DNA of 64,000 nt. Origin: Candidatus Wallbacteria bacterium (GTDB lineage Bacteria > Muiribacteriota > JAQTZZ01). The notes beneath the pieces were generated by a model. It made no database searches, was not told the origin of the DNA, and worked only from the letters and a program-made list of their open reading frames with translations. The position numbers were made by a program, and so were the translations under genes. Location of the stretch: the NCBI GenBank assembly GCA_028687545.1, contig JAQTZZ010000015.1, forward strand, positions 1 through 64,000, read 5' to 3'. Of the stretch, positions 1-8,701 are shown piece by piece; position 1 is the first letter of the stretch; every line of letters begins with the position of its first letter.

Positions 1-1
1 C

Positions 2-2362
2 TGCGATCAGATGGAAGACCCGCGCAAGGCGAAGGGCATCGTGAAGCGCGAGGTGATCCGCACGATCACGCCCGGCACGCTGCTGGAAGAGAACCTGCCT
101 GAAGAGAAGAAGCACAATTTCATGCTCAGCATCTGCTCTGGAAATGGGAATCTGGCGATTGCCTACTGCGACATCTCTACCGCCGATTTCTTTTGCACCC
201 AGTTCCCGCTGAGCTATGAGAAGCTGGAGGCAGAGCTTTCACGGCTCAAGCCTGCTGAAGTTCTGCTCTGCGGTCCAGCCGGATCCGATAAAAAAATTCA
301 GAATCTCGTGCGCTATTTAGGATTATGCCGTGCCCGCAGGCCTGACGGCAGGGAAATTGAGGAGCCTGATGCTCAGCTGGTTTTTCAGCGTCATTTCGGG
401 GATCTGGAGGTTTTCAGGGGTAAACCCGAAGCCAGGTCAGCCTCGGGTTTTCTGCTGGATTACCTGAAATCCACCCAGATGTCGGAAATGACCTATCTCC
501 AGAAAGCGGATTATTACGAGGAAAATGAATACATGGTGCTGGACGCCGCTACTTTCCGGAATCTGGAGCTGCTCGATTCGTTTTCAGGGGACAGGCGCGC
601 CACTTTCTGCCATGTGCTGGACAGGACAGTGACAGCGATGGGCGGGAGGCTTCTGAAAAAGTGGATCAGTTTTCCGCTTCTTTCCCGGGAAGCAGTGCTG
701 CAGAGACAAAGGATCATCGCCGAATTCCACGACCTGCCGACACTCCTGCCAGGCATTCAGGAACAGTTGTCCGGAGTTGCCGATCTCGAACGGATCATCT
801 CCAGGCTTGAATCCAGGATTGCAGGTTTACGGGACCTGCTGCTTTTGAAGAAATCGCTGCAGGCGATTCCCAGGGTTGGAAAACTCGTCTCCACGGAGCG
901 GGCTAATGAACTCTGCAGAGGACTGGATCCGCTCCCTGAACTTGCCGGATTGCTCGACCGGGCTCTCTACGATGACGCATCCTCTGTTGAGCGAAGGCAT
1001 TTCATCAGGGACGGGTTTTCCTCAGAACTGGATGAATTCAAGCGGGTGATCACCGAATGCAAGGTTTATCTCGGTACTCTGGAGCAGCGCGAGCGCGACA
1101 AAACTGGGATCAGGAATCTCAAAGTAAAGTTCAACAAGGTGTTTGGTTATTACATCGAAGTTTCCAAAGGCCAGCTCGAGCGGGTGCCGCAGGAATACAT
1201 CCGCAAGCAGACAATTGCCGGCGGTGAACGTTATTATACACAGGAACTGAAGGAAAAAGAATCAGTGATACTGGGATCTGAGGAGCGGATCAAGGAACTG
1301 GAGGACGGCATTTTCCAGGATCTGGTGGTTCAGGTGAAATCATGCGAAGCAGAGATCAGGAAAAACGCCAGAATCCTGGCCGAACTGGATGTGTATCTCT
1401 CGCTGGGACGTGTTTCCTACGAGTACAATTATGTCAGGCCTGAGATCAATGACGGGACCTCCTTTACAGTACGCGGGGGACGCCATCCGGTTGTGGAACG
1501 CATGCTGAGCGATACTCTTTTCACAGGCAATGACACCAGTCTGGATAACGAGCGGGAGCGCCTGGTGATCCTGACCGGACCCAATATGGCCGGGAAATCC
1601 ACTTACATCCGGCAGGTGGCCCTGATCGCCCTGATGGCGCAGATGGGCAGTTTCGTGCCTGCCGAATCTGCAGATCTCTGCCTGGTTGACAGGATACTCA
1701 CCAGGGTCGGTGCTTCAGACAATCTGGCCAGAGGCGAATCCACCTTCATGGTGGAAATGAAGGAAACCGCCAACATTCTGAGGCATGCCACCTCAGCCAG
1801 CCTGATCATACTCGATGAGATCGGCCGTGGCACAAGCACTTTCGATGGACTGGCGATCGCCTGGGCTGTGGCGGAGTATCTCTATTCCTCGCGGCACCTG
1901 GGCGCTAAGACACTGTTCGCCACCCATTATCACGAAATCACTCAATTATCCCAGACCCACGATAAAGTAGTGAATCTTTCCATGGCTGTAGCTGAGGAGA
2001 ATGAGGAAGTGGTGTTCCTGCATAAAGTGGTGCCAGGCAAGGCGAACCGCAGTTACGGCATCGAAGTGGCAAGACTAGCCGGGTTGCCTGAGGAAGTGAT
2101 CAGGCGGGCCAGGGAGCTGCTGCTCGAACTGGAGCGTGAAAAGGCCGGCGGCGTAGCGGAACCTGTGTTCGAGAAGCTGCCTTCGCTCGAGATGGTTTCT
2201 CAGATGGACCTGTTTGGCGGGATCAGCGAGCAGCGCAAGGTCACCACAGAAGATTCCCTGAAATCGATTGCCGAGGATCTGCTGGAAACCAACCCTGACA
2301 AGCTTACTCCCATGCGTGCCCTGGAAAAGATCTACAAGTGGAAAAAGCTGCTCAAGGAGTGA
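2..2362 (+). CDS. mutS: DNA mismatch repair ATPase MutS (5' end outside window)
   Basis: This is MutS, which binds mismatched DNA and recruits MutL in methyl-directed or nick-directed repair. The reading frame is already open at the window edge (codons for C-D-Q precede the first ATG at 11). MutS proteins are usually about 850-880 residues and the conserved CEQMEDP-like stretch lies near residue 95, so roughly the first 95 residues, including the Phe-x-Glu mismatch-reading motif, lie outside. The visible part holds the connector, the lever and clamp domains, and the ATPase with Walker A GPNMAGKST near visible residue 523, Walker B IILDEIGRGTST near 600 and the FATHYHEIT switch. The stop codon abuts the stop codon of the convergent ankyrin gene with no spacer. 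No mutL is in view. Confidence 0.97.
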   Translation, partial: CDQMEDPRKAKGIVKREVIRTITPGTLLEENLPEEKKHNFMLSICSGNGNLAIAYCDISTADFFCTQFPLSYEKLEAELSRLKPAEVLLCGPAGSDKKIQNLVRYLGLCRARRPDGREIEEPDAQLVFQRHFGDLEVFRGKPEARSASGFLLDYLKSTQMSEMTYLQKADYYEENEYMVLDAATFRNLELLDSFSGDRRATFCHVLDRTVTAMGGRLLKKWISFPLLSREAVLQRQRIIAEFHDLPTLLPGIQEQLSGVADLERIISRLESRIAGLRDLLLLKKSLQAIPRVGKLVSTERANELCRGLDPLPELAGLLDRALYDDASSVERRHFIRDGFSSELDEFKRVITECKVYLGTLEQRERDKTGIRNLKVKFNKVFGYYIEVSKGQLERVPQEYIRKQTIAGGERYYTQELKEKESVILGSEERIKELEDGIFQDLVVQVKSCEAEIRKNARILAELDVYLSLGRVSYEYNYVRPEINDGTSFTVRGGRHPVVERMLSDTLFTGNDTSLDNERERLVILTGPNMAGKSTYIRQVALIALMAQMGSFVPAESADLCLVDRILTRVGASDNLARGESTFMVEMKETANILRHATSASLIILDEIGRGTSTFDGLAIAWAVAEYLYSSRHLGAKTLFATHYHEITQLSQTHDKVVNLSMAVAEENEEVVFLHKVVPGKANRSYGIEVARLAGLPEEVIRRARELLLELEREKAGGVAEPVFEKLPSLEMVSQMDLFGGISEQRKVTTEDSLKSIAEDLLETNPDKLTPMRALEKIYKWKKLLKE

Positions 2363-5026
2363 TCACTTTTTCCTCTCTGCCTGCTTTAAAAGTTCGATGA
2401 TGGTCAGCAGATCATTCATCATATAGTCTGAAACCGCCTTTTTTTCAGCCATGGTCAGGGCTACATCCAGCGGGGTTTTTCCCTGCTTGTTTCTGATCAC
2501 CGGGTTGGCGTTTGCCTTGAGCAGCCTCTCCACTGAAGCCTTGATGCACCGGAGGACAGCGTGATGCAGGGCTGAGTCACCGTTTGAGTCCACTGCGTTG
2601 CAGTCTGCCCCGGCAGCGATGAGTTTATCCAGTTTATCTCCGAACATTGACGGTCCCATCAGAACTGTGCGCCCGGTTTTGTCAGTGGCATTCACCGGAA
2701 CTCCCTGTTTGAGGAAGTAATCGGTATACTCTTTCCTGCAGGTCATCAGCAGATTGCAGCCTTTCTTGTCGGTCAGGTCGGCCAGCTTGACACCTTTCCG
2801 GGTTACTGCGGAAACCAGCATTTCCACTGCTTCCTGATTGTTCTCCAGGTCAGCCGCATAAAAAAGCGGGGTCCTGCCCAGGCTGTCAGCGGCAAAAGGA
2901 TCTGCCCCGGCATCAAGCAGCATCCTGACTGGTTTAGGGTACGGCATCATCATCATCAGGGTCATGCCCATTGACTGGAGATCCGGCTTCCCGCCTTTTT
3001 TGAGAAAAATGTCGATCAGCTCGATTCCTTGGCTGATGGCTTCGTCGTGAGATTCCGGGTAAATAGGATTGGCGAGGAATCTGTAACAATCCTCATAAAT
3101 ATGCTTGAAGAAAGGATACCTATACATCCTCTCTTCCATCACCGGCTTGCTTCTTAAAGGGTACTCGGCCAGGATGTCTTCCCCTGATTTTACTGATTTC
3201 AGATATTCCTGAAGGTCTGAGCCGCGCTTCAGATCATTTTTCCGCTTGGCAGTCACTCCCTGATCAGAGAGAAATTTCTGGGACTCAATGCCCACATTTA
3301 CATCTGCGGCATTTTTCCCTTCCAGATTCACTGCTTTAGGGTCAGCACCATGGGCAATCAGAATTTTCAGAATATAAGGCTTTTTGCTCAATCCAAAAAT
3401 GGGAGTTTCGCCTTTCCTGTTCCTGGCGTTCACATCCGCTCCATTTCTGATCAGGAATTCGACGCTTTCAGTATCAAAACTGATTAAATGCAGCGGAGTG
3501 TCACCCGCCTCATTGGTATCATTTGCAGACAGCCCTCTGGACAGCAGCAGTTTCGCCACCTCAGGATCGAAATAGGAGCAGAAGAGCGGTGTATTGCCGG
3601 CCTTGTCCCGGATCTTCGGGTCAGCTCCCCGGTCGAGCAGCAGTTTCGCCACAGGCAGATTGTTCGGCATGCAGAAAATGGGAGTTCTGCCCGAGTTGTC
3701 GCGTTCATTGGGAGAAATCCCGTAATCGAGCAGCATCAAGGCAATTTCACTGGTGATTACTTCACAATGCAGCATTGTGTTGCCGAGAGGCCCCTTTTTT
3801 TTCAGATCCAGGCCGCTCGCGATCAGCAGGTCCGCAATCGCCCGATTCTTGACCCTGCTCAACAGGCAGTCCTTGGTGGCACCAGGGTTTTTCCTGTTGG
3901 AGAGCAGTATGTTCAGGTCAGCGCCATGGGCAAGCAGGGCTCTGGCGACTTCTGGTTCACTGGTGATTGTAAGCGGGACTTCAAAGCCTTCTTCCTGGTC
4001 AGGGTCAAGACCTTTCTCGATCAGGTATTCGGCTGCAGCATAAGTCGACACCGCCTCAATCGCAGCGAGCTTCCGATCCTTAGGCCCTTTCAGCAGCTCG
4101 ATTCTGAGTTTAGCCGCTGTTTCCTTTGTCTTCACTGCAGGCAGCAGTTCGACCTGCAGTTCCACAGTTCCTTTTGCCAGCATCAGATCCAATATTTCCT
4201 CATCCCTGGATCTTTGCACAAGTTCATAAAGAAGAGGATCTTTGGATTTTGTGAAAACATGTGCCTGGAATTCGGAACTGGAAAGCAGATATTTTACGGT
4301 GCGTGTCAGCTCCCTGGAGACTGCTCTGGAAAAAAGGTCTGGAAACAGCCTTCTGAACTCTTCCTGGCAGACCTTTTTCACAACCAGATCCATCAGCTCC
4401 GGGCTGTCCGCCTGCAGGGAAAGGCTCAGCAGCTTTTCAGGCAGCCCGCATTCGGCTGGAAGACTGATGACACCTGCAGCCGATTTCCGGGCCTGATCCA
4501 GATTAACGCTGCAGACAGCCCTGTAAAAACCGCATAGATCAGGACTTCCGCAAAGCAGTTTCAGGATGCCGAAATAATCGGAGGATGCAGCCAGGATCTG
4601 ATCGCCTTTTTTTGACAAGAAAACCGCAGCCTGCTGCAGATCGGAAATTTCGGCTGACGCATCCGGTCCCAGCAGCGGTTTCAGAAAGGTATCCTGAGAA
4701 TTTTCACCAGTCTCGACAGTATCTTTCACAAGCGCCAGAGCCCAGTCTGCGAGGAAAGTCATGGCCCAGGCCTCACCTTTCTCAACAACTTTATTATGCA
4801 CTGTCAGAAGCAGCGGCCAGTTGGAAAGATAGGCCCTGACTTTCAGGTCCTGATAGTCGGCCTGGAGCTTGGCTGCTTCAGCCGTCTGACCCTTTGCCGT
4901 CAATTCCTGCACCTTCTGCTCAGTGATTCTGTCCTTATCTTTGAAATCATAGAATTTCCATTTTTCCGGAGAGGCCTGGAGCTGGGAAAGTGCAAGGCAG
5001 AGAAACAGGCACAGGGTCCGACGCAT
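2363..5026 (-). CDS. Exported ankyrin-repeat protein, 887 aa
   Basis: A Sec signal peptide covers about the first 19 residues (MRRTLCLFLCLALSQLQA), so the mature protein is probably periplasmic or outside the cell. Two blocks of ankyrin repeats are visible, about residues 340-560 and 660-860, with typical units such as GNTPLF, LLLSRGL, NGADVNARN and GETPIF. The N-terminal third has no recognisable domain. Ankyrin repeats bind other proteins; no enzymatic motif is seen, so the partner is unknown. A GAGGTGAT ribosome site precedes the ATG. A promoter with the TGTAACTGG element lies 30-65 bp upstream. The gene is convergent with mutS and not obviously in an operon; the minus-strand gene upstream of it ends in its own terminator. 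Confidence 0.88.
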   Translation of the reverse strand: MRRTLCLFLCLALSQLQASPEKWKFYDFKDKDRITEQKVQELTAKGQTAEAAKLQADYQDLKVRAYLSNWPLLLTVHNKVVEKGEAWAMTFLADWALALVKDTVETGENSQDTFLKPLLGPDASAEISDLQQAAVFLSKKGDQILAASSDYFGILKLLCGSPDLCGFYRAVCSVNLDQARKSAAGVISLPAECGLPEKLLSLSLQADSPELMDLVVKKVCQEEFRRLFPDLFSRAVSRELTRTVKYLLSSSEFQAHVFTKSKDPLLYELVQRSRDEEILDLMLAKGTVELQVELLPAVKTKETAAKLRIELLKGPKDRKLAAIEAVSTYAAAEYLIEKGLDPDQEEGFEVPLTITSEPEVARALLAHGADLNILLSNRKNPGATKDCLLSRVKNRAIADLLIASGLDLKKKGPLGNTMLHCEVITSEIALMLLDYGISPNERDNSGRTPIFCMPNNLPVAKLLLDRGADPKIRDKAGNTPLFCSYFDPEVAKLLLSRGLSANDTNEAGDTPLHLISFDTESVEFLIRNGADVNARNRKGETPIFGLSKKPYILKILIAHGADPKAVNLEGKNAADVNVGIESQKFLSDQGVTAKRKNDLKRGSDLQEYLKSVKSGEDILAEYPLRSKPVMEERMYRYPFFKHIYEDCYRFLANPIYPESHDEAISQGIELIDIFLKKGGKPDLQSMGMTLMMMMPYPKPVRMLLDAGADPFAADSLGRTPLFYAADLENNQEAVEMLVSAVTRKGVKLADLTDKKGCNLLMTCRKEYTDYFLKQGVPVNATDKTGRTVLMGPSMFGDKLDKLIAAGADCNAVDSNGDSALHHAVLRCIKASVERLLKANANPVIRNKQGKTPLDVALTMAEKKAVSDYMMNDLLTIIELLKQAERKK

Positions 5027-5056
5027 CTGATCACCTCATTTTTCGTCTTTGATGTT

Positions 5057-5090
5057 ATTATAAGTAATATACGCTTTTCAGCCAGTTACA
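5057..5090 (-). promoter_or_regulatory. Promoter with TGTAACTGG element, ankyrin gene
   Basis: On the minus strand TGTAACTGG (5090-5082) lies 28 bp upstream of a perfect TATAAT (5062-5057). Transcription would start near 5050, leaving a 5' leader of about 24 nt with the ribosome site. No good TTGACA-type -35 box stands 17 bp from the -10, so the TGTAACTGG element occupies that place. The same element occurs before four other exported-protein genes in the window. Confidence 0.6.
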
Positions 5091-5140
5091 TTTCCCTGCG
5101 TCTGAAAGCCTTCATCTAAAGCTCCCGTTGTATTCCTGGA

Positions 5141-5176
5141 AAAATATAAAAAAAGGGCTGCCATTCCCGGCAGCCC
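5141..5176 (-). terminator. Intrinsic terminator
   Basis: On the minus strand a GGGCTGCC / GGCAGCCC hairpin with a 6-base loop (5155-5176) is followed by a T-rich run (plus-strand A run 5141-5154). It lies 30 bp after the stop of the 214-aa exported protein and separates it from the downstream ankyrin gene. Confidence 0.85.
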
Positions 5177-5207
5177 GAAGCATGAGTATATTGAGAGCGA
5201 ATTGAGC

Positions 5208-5852
5208 CTAAAAAGCTGGCATTTCAACTACTCCGCTCGTTTTCGTGATTTTGACTTCTTTGATTGATTCCTCGTCCAGCTTCCAGATCTGAATGGCTTC
5301 TTCCAGGGCTGATTTAAGCACTTTGTTCATGATGGCAGTCCGCGCCTCTTTCAGGGCTTCGGCTGAGCTGCGGAAATACCCGTTGACAAGGCTGCGGGTG
5401 ATGGATGCAGGGGTTCCTGCAGGAAGACTTTCCAGGGCAATGCTTTCGGGCTTGTCGAGCGTGATTTCAGCTCTGCCGCTGTAGTAAAGAACTCCACTCT
5501 TACTGGTGGAACAATTAACTGCCATGCAGATGGTTGTAGGTCTCAATGTTCTGATTATTTCCGGATATTGATTCAGACCCCAGGCTTTTACTGCAGTGAG
5601 CAAAGCCTGCTCTTCTGCAGCATCCTTGTTCTTCAGGGCCAGAGCCTGGGCCTCACCGGCGGTATTGAAAGAACCTTCCAGAATTTCATAGCAGATTGAA
5701 GTCTCTGAAGCGGCCAGTACCGGCGTAAGAGACAATGGCCTGGGCACAATGACTCTCGTCAGTGCGGCATACTGCCCTGCGGCCATGGCCAGGCTGGCAT
5801 TGAAAAACACAAGCCCAAGCACAAGAACTCCCAATCTGAATTTCCTTTCCAC
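5208..5852 (-). CDS. Exported protein of unknown function, 214 aa
   Basis: Translation probably starts at a GTG with a strong GAGGAGG ribosome site 6 bases upstream. A signal peptide covers about residues 1-25 (cleavage after a LAMAA-type site). The mature part is soluble-looking, with a Cys pair (TTICMAVNCSTSK) that could form a disulfide in the periplasm, and two amphipathic helical stretches in the second half (about 130-195). I do not recognise the family. The overall plan, a signal peptide followed by an alpha/beta domain of about 150 residues, resembles LPP20-like proteins, but no motif proves it. It has its own promoter and terminator, so it is monocistronic. Confidence 0.75.
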   Translation of the reverse strand: MERKFRLGVLVLGLVFFNASLAMAAGQYAALTRVIVPRPLSLTPVLAASETSICYEILEGSFNTAGEAQALALKNKDAAEEQALLTAVKAWGLNQYPEIIRTLRPTTICMAVNCSTSKSGVLYYSGRAEITLDKPESIALESLPAGTPASITRSLVNGYFRSSAEALKEARTAIMNKVLKSALEEAIQIWKLDEESIKEVKITKTSGVVEMPAF

Positions 5853-5912
5853 TTTACCTCCTCGATGAATTCTTTTTTTTCGAATCGATTTGCTGAATCA
5901 GATTCTGAACTG

Positions 5913-5947
5913 ATTATGAAAGCAATCTGCTTTTCAATCCAGTTACA
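5913..5947 (-). promoter_or_regulatory. Promoter with TGTAACTGG element, 214-aa gene
   Basis: On the minus strand TGTAACTGG (5947-5939) stands 29 bp before CATAAT (5918-5913). A GCAGC five bases upstream of the element is also found before the genes starting at 28056 and 29043. The leader to the GTG start is about 55 nt. Confidence 0.55.
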
Positions 5948-6000
5948 GTTAGCTGCATTGTGCAAAAAGAGGTAAACTCATTGGAAGAGATGAAATTTAA

Positions 6001-6063
6001 AAGGAGTCACAATATTCCAAGCTGGAATATCTCGGAGTGCGGGTGGCCTGCGATGAGTTTTAG
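6001..6063 (+). pseudogene. 3' remnant of a SUMF1-like gene
   Basis: The frame ending at the TAG (6061-6063) reads ...KLEYLGVRVACDEF-stop. This matches the C-terminus of the intact SUMF1-like protein ending at 11294 (LKVDYGGVRLACDEF). Third codon positions differ while residues are kept, so this is an old paralogue fragment and not a recent direct repeat. Nothing upstream extends the similarity convincingly. A similar remnant lies at 10216-10281. Confidence 0.6.
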
Positions 6064-6071
6064 GAAATAGT

Positions 6072-6150
6072 CAAAGGGGGGAGTTCGTCCCCCCTTTGCA
6101 AACCCTCCAATCAGGGGGACTTTGTCCCCCTGAATCCCCATGCGGGGTGT
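6072..6150. repeat. Three tandem GC-rich hairpins
   Basis: Three perfect stem-loops follow one another: CAAAGGGGGG / CCCCCCTTTG (6072-6098), TCAGGGGGAC / GTCCCCCTGA with a 3-base loop (6111-6133), and CCCC / GGGG (about 6137-6148). They carry no coding signal and look like interspersed palindromes. Together with the inverted repeat at 6345-6464 they fill most of the gene-free stretch 5853-6664, in which I see no gene apart from the SUMF1 remnant. Confidence 0.6.
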
Positions 6151-6344
6151 CGAGGTGTTTTACTTCTATCACAGTACTTTCTTACCAGATGTTTGATAAC
6201 AGAATTGGTATTCTGACTAAGAGAATTACTGCGTCTTTACCCAGGGTCTGGTGCGACCCTCTCGACCCCACCATATACGGGAGCAGCTGAGAGGGGTTTG
6301 GAAGAGAAGGGGAAAGATGGGGTCATGTCGTGCTCAGCAGAGAA

Positions 6345-6464
6345 CGGGGTCTGGTTGTTCTTTAGAAGCTGTTCCCGAGCATCGCGAGGTATTACAGCTT
6401 CTTAATCCCCTGAGCAAAGCGAAAGGGACCGATCCTTTCTGCCCCAGACCACAACCTGACCCCG
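6345..6464. repeat. REP-like nested inverted repeat
   Basis: CGGGGTCTGGTTGT (6345-6358) is matched in inverse by ACAACCTGACCCCG (6451-6464) with one mismatch. Inside it a perfect 9-bp pair AGAAGCTGT / ACAGCTTCT (6364-6372, 6394-6402) encloses a further CTCG-rich palindrome. GGGGTC-containing palindromes of this kind are often spread by REP-associated tyrosine transposases; no such transposase is in the window. Confidence 0.5.
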
Positions 6465-6664
6465 GCGGTTGGCGTTCATCTGCTCCTGTACAGTTTGTCA
6501 GCAACATATTATAATTGGTTACAATAATTGCTGAAAATGATGAATTTTCAGGCTCGTTAGAAAAACGACGAGGAACACTGTATTTTTGAGTTCGAAGCGC
6601 GTGATTTACCGGGAAACAAGAGCAAAACAAGCAGGCTGGGGTAGAAAATTGGAATTTTTATTTA

Positions 6665-7906
6665 ATGTACCATAGTTTTATTGGTTGCGTTTTTGATTTC
6701 ATATTAGGTCCATTTTTACTACCTCTTTTTTTGCTTTTAATTACTTCGCCTTTCTGGTTTTCAGATAACGAAGAAAAGTCTATAAAGTTTATCTCATCCT
6801 ATGCATTCACAAAATTATCAACTCTCAGTTTAAATCTTATCGGTTTTGTTATTCTAATCATTCTTGTATTGGTCAGAATATTTTTTGCTCAACCTATTAA
6901 AGTAAATGATGATTCTAGACTTAGAAAAGAAGCAATGGAACAAGGTTCTATGAGTCATTCAAATTTTATAAATTTGAAAGATACAAAAGAGAATATCGAT
7001 ATAGCAACAAAGAAACTCTTTTTTGCACAATCATCGGAGGAAGTAATTGGTCTGATAAATCAAGGAGCAAATGTAAATGCCGAAGAAGAATCAGGATATA
7101 CACCCTTAATGTTTGCGATTCTTAACAGGAACAAAGGAGTTGTTGAATCCCTGGTGAGAAATGGAGCGGACGTTAAACACAAAAAATGGAACCTTGAAAC
7201 CATCTTAAGTACTTTGTTTTTTGATTCCGGAGCCGTATTGAATATTTATGGTATTCGGGACCTACCCAAAGGAATGGACTATGATTTACTTGATTTCTTA
7301 ATAAAATCAGGTGCTGACATTGATTCTCTTTTTAGAGATGACTGTAGGAGCACAAATAGTAATTTTATCAAAATCTGCAAAAAATATAATGCCAAAGGAA
7401 GCCAATATATACATGTCCTGGATGATGGGCACGGCAACAAAACGATACAGCAATTGACTGTCTTTGCATATTTAATGCTCTCCCCTTTACTATTTTTTTT
7501 GAATTTTGTCAGAGCTGTCTGGCTGGATATTAATGGGAAAAATTTTATGAAACAATTGCTCCTATCTTGCTTAATATTGATAGCGTTGATGCTTTTCAGT
7601 CCAGTCTATGATTTCATGAACTATTCTGTTTTGATCGTTGGTTTTAGAGATTTGGGCGGTTCTGGAGATTTTGGTGATATTTTAGGTGTTTTCATTATTT
7701 CACTGGCATTTTTAATGCCAAACTTCCTCATGATGCTCATCTTAGCTAACAATTGCAGCAAGATTTCTTTTACACATCTGAAGATACTCAAGGAATACTC
7801 TTCAATTCCAATAACCAGAGGGTTATTTTTTATTCTTTTTATCGTCAGCGTATATGCTTTTCGTTATTACATGTGGGAAGTGACAATTAATAGGATGATT
7901 TACTGA
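6665..7906 (+). CDS. Polytopic membrane protein with inserted ankyrin repeats, 413 aa
   Basis: Two N-terminal membrane segments (about residues 5-30 and 50-77) are followed by a soluble section (about 105-245) with ankyrin units, e.g. INQGANVNAEEESGYTPLMF and SLVRNGADV. Four more membrane segments follow (about 260-285, 293-320, 335-365, 385-408). The membrane parts resemble the 253-aa protein at 61662-62423: FWFSDNEE against FWQNRNEE, and VLVRIFFAQP against AVLRLFFVEP. The two are paralogues, and this one has gained an ankyrin insert between membrane segments 2 and 3. The gene is much AT-richer than its surroundings, lies alone between repeat-filled spacers and lacks a clear ribosome site, all suggesting acquisition by transfer. 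Function unknown. Confidence 0.8.
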   Translation: MYHSFIGCVFDFILGPFLLPLFLLLITSPFWFSDNEEKSIKFISSYAFTKLSTLSLNLIGFVILIILVLVRIFFAQPIKVNDDSRLRKEAMEQGSMSHSNFINLKDTKENIDIATKKLFFAQSSEEVIGLINQGANVNAEEESGYTPLMFAILNRNKGVVESLVRNGADVKHKKWNLETILSTLFFDSGAVLNIYGIRDLPKGMDYDLLDFLIKSGADIDSLFRDDCRSTNSNFIKICKKYNAKGSQYIHVLDDGHGNKTIQQLTVFAYLMLSPLLFFLNFVRAVWLDINGKNFMKQLLLSCLILIALMLFSPVYDFMNYSVLIVGFRDLGGSGDFGDILGVFIISLAFLMPNFLMMLILANNCSKISFTHLKILKEYSSIPITRGLFFILFIVSVYAFRYYMWEVTINRMIY

Positions 7907-7996
7907 TTAAATAAAAACGAGCAATCTGGGGTATGAAAGCCACTTGGAAAGTAGATTTGGAGAAACATTCGGGATCCTGGAAAGGAAGATCTGAGC

Positions 7997-8173
7997 GTGA
8001 AATACAGTATCAATATCGACGAAGTTGGAAATCATGACTTGGGGAATCTGGAGGACAGCTTCGAAAACAATGGAAACCAGGCACATCCGGCAGCGATTTG
8101 TTGTCCTGAACCAGGATTGGATGTATCATTATGTATCAAGAAGGCGGAGATGCAGGCCATCAGATCTATTTAA
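7997..8173 (+). CDS. Possible small protein, 58 aa
   Basis: A GTG-started frame encodes a hydrophilic 58-residue peptide with the stretch HPAAICCPEPG and a basic C-terminal end. A hairpin with a T tail follows 11 bp after the stop, which favours a real transcription unit. No ribosome site is clear and no family is recognised. Part of it (8090-8109) is duplicated at 8601-8620, where the second copy is broken, so it may equally be debris of a decayed gene. Confidence 0.3.
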   Translation: MKYSINIDEVGNHDLGNLEDSFENNGNQAHPAAICCPEPGLDVSLCIKKAEMQAIRSI

Positions 8174-8184
8174 AACGGTCAATT

Positions 8185-8213
8185 AAGCAGATTTACGATT
8201 GATCTGCTTTTAT
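8185..8213 (+). terminator. Possible intrinsic terminator
   Basis: An 8-bp stem AAGCAGAT / ATCTGCTT with a 9-base loop is followed by a short T-rich tail (TTTATT). It stands between the possible 58-aa gene and the antitoxin gene. Confidence 0.45.
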
Positions 8214-8239
8214 TAGGAATTCTGACCTCAGGAGGAAAT

Positions 8240-8428
8240 ATGCCCAGCGTGAAGCAGCAGGTTATCAGCATCATCAGGGGACTTCCAGACAGCGTTACAG
8301 TTGACCAGATCATGGAAAAGCTGTATTTCAAGCTCAAGGTTGAGGCTGGACTGAGGGAACTGGACGAGGGAAAAGGTCTGAACCATGATGAAGTTGCGAA
8401 AAGGCTTGAAAAGTGGACAAAAAACTGA
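8240..8428 (+). CDS. Antitoxin-like protein, 62 aa (orphan)
   Basis: The protein (MPSVKQQVISIIRGLP...TVDQIMEKLYF...GLNHDEVAKRLEKW) has the layout of small antitoxins paired with RelE/ParE-type toxins. It has a helical N-terminal dimerisation part, a TVDQIMEKLY-type motif and a C-terminal (N/S)HDEV-K-RL-KW tail. An AGGAGG ribosome site lies 6 bases upstream of the ATG. No toxin gene of normal length (about 90-100 codons) follows; only a 42-codon frame at 8450 is present. It is either an orphan antitoxin or the surviving half of a toxin-antitoxin pair. The gene sits in the accessory stretch between SUMF1 remnants. Confidence 0.7.
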   Translation: MPSVKQQVISIIRGLPDSVTVDQIMEKLYFKLKVEAGLRELDEGKGLNHDEVAKRLEKWTKN

Positions 8429-8449
8429 GATGGTCCCCACGAAAGGGTT

Positions 8450-8578
8450 ATGGGGTCAGACCTACACATTGCACAGGACACACGAGCGGTGAGGCTTGAT
8501 CTTGTGTCTGTGGAACGACCGTTTATTGTGACGAGACAGTTTAATCCCGACATGTGGAAGGTAAAGACAGATGAGTAA
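8450..8578 (+). CDS. Short frame after the antitoxin, 42 aa
   Basis: An ATG 22 bp after the antitoxin stop opens a 42-codon frame (MGSDLHIAQDTRAVRLDL... ending MWKVKTDE) preceded by AAAGGG. It occupies the place of the expected toxin but is less than half the usual length and not recognisable as RelE/ParE. It may be a toxin remnant. Part of the DNA (GCTTGATCTTGTG) resembles DNA near 10203. Confidence 0.25.
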   Translation: MGSDLHIAQDTRAVRLDLVSVERPFIVTRQFNPDMWKVKTDE

Positions 8579-8701
8579 GGCGTCCCCGAATCTTGTCCCA
8601 GCAGCGTTTTGTTGTCCTGAGTCCTGAATGGATTCTTCTATTTGAAAACATCTTTTAAATCAACTTATTCTTCTTAAAATACCATTTTAGTTAAAATATA
8701 C

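Larger units (their letters stand above)
8090..8620 (+). repeat. 20-bp direct repeats flanking the antitoxin gene
   Basis: GCAGCGATTTGTTGTCCTGA at 8090-8109 recurs at 8601-8620 with a single A/T difference, 511 bp apart in the same orientation. The antitoxin gene and the small frame after it lie between the copies. The repeats could be ends of an inserted segment or traces of a local duplication. Confidence 0.45.

Noticed and set aside
3488-4537. Long plus-strand frame (about 349 codons) opposite the ankyrin gene
   Set aside because: It lies antisense to a gene with clear ankyrin repeats and a signal peptide, has no domain, and other overlapping frames in the same place are equally open because of codon composition.
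6072-6464. Possible CRISPR array, because several palindromes follow each other
   Set aside because: The hairpins differ from one another in sequence, and there are no repeat-spacer units of constant length and no cas genes in the window.
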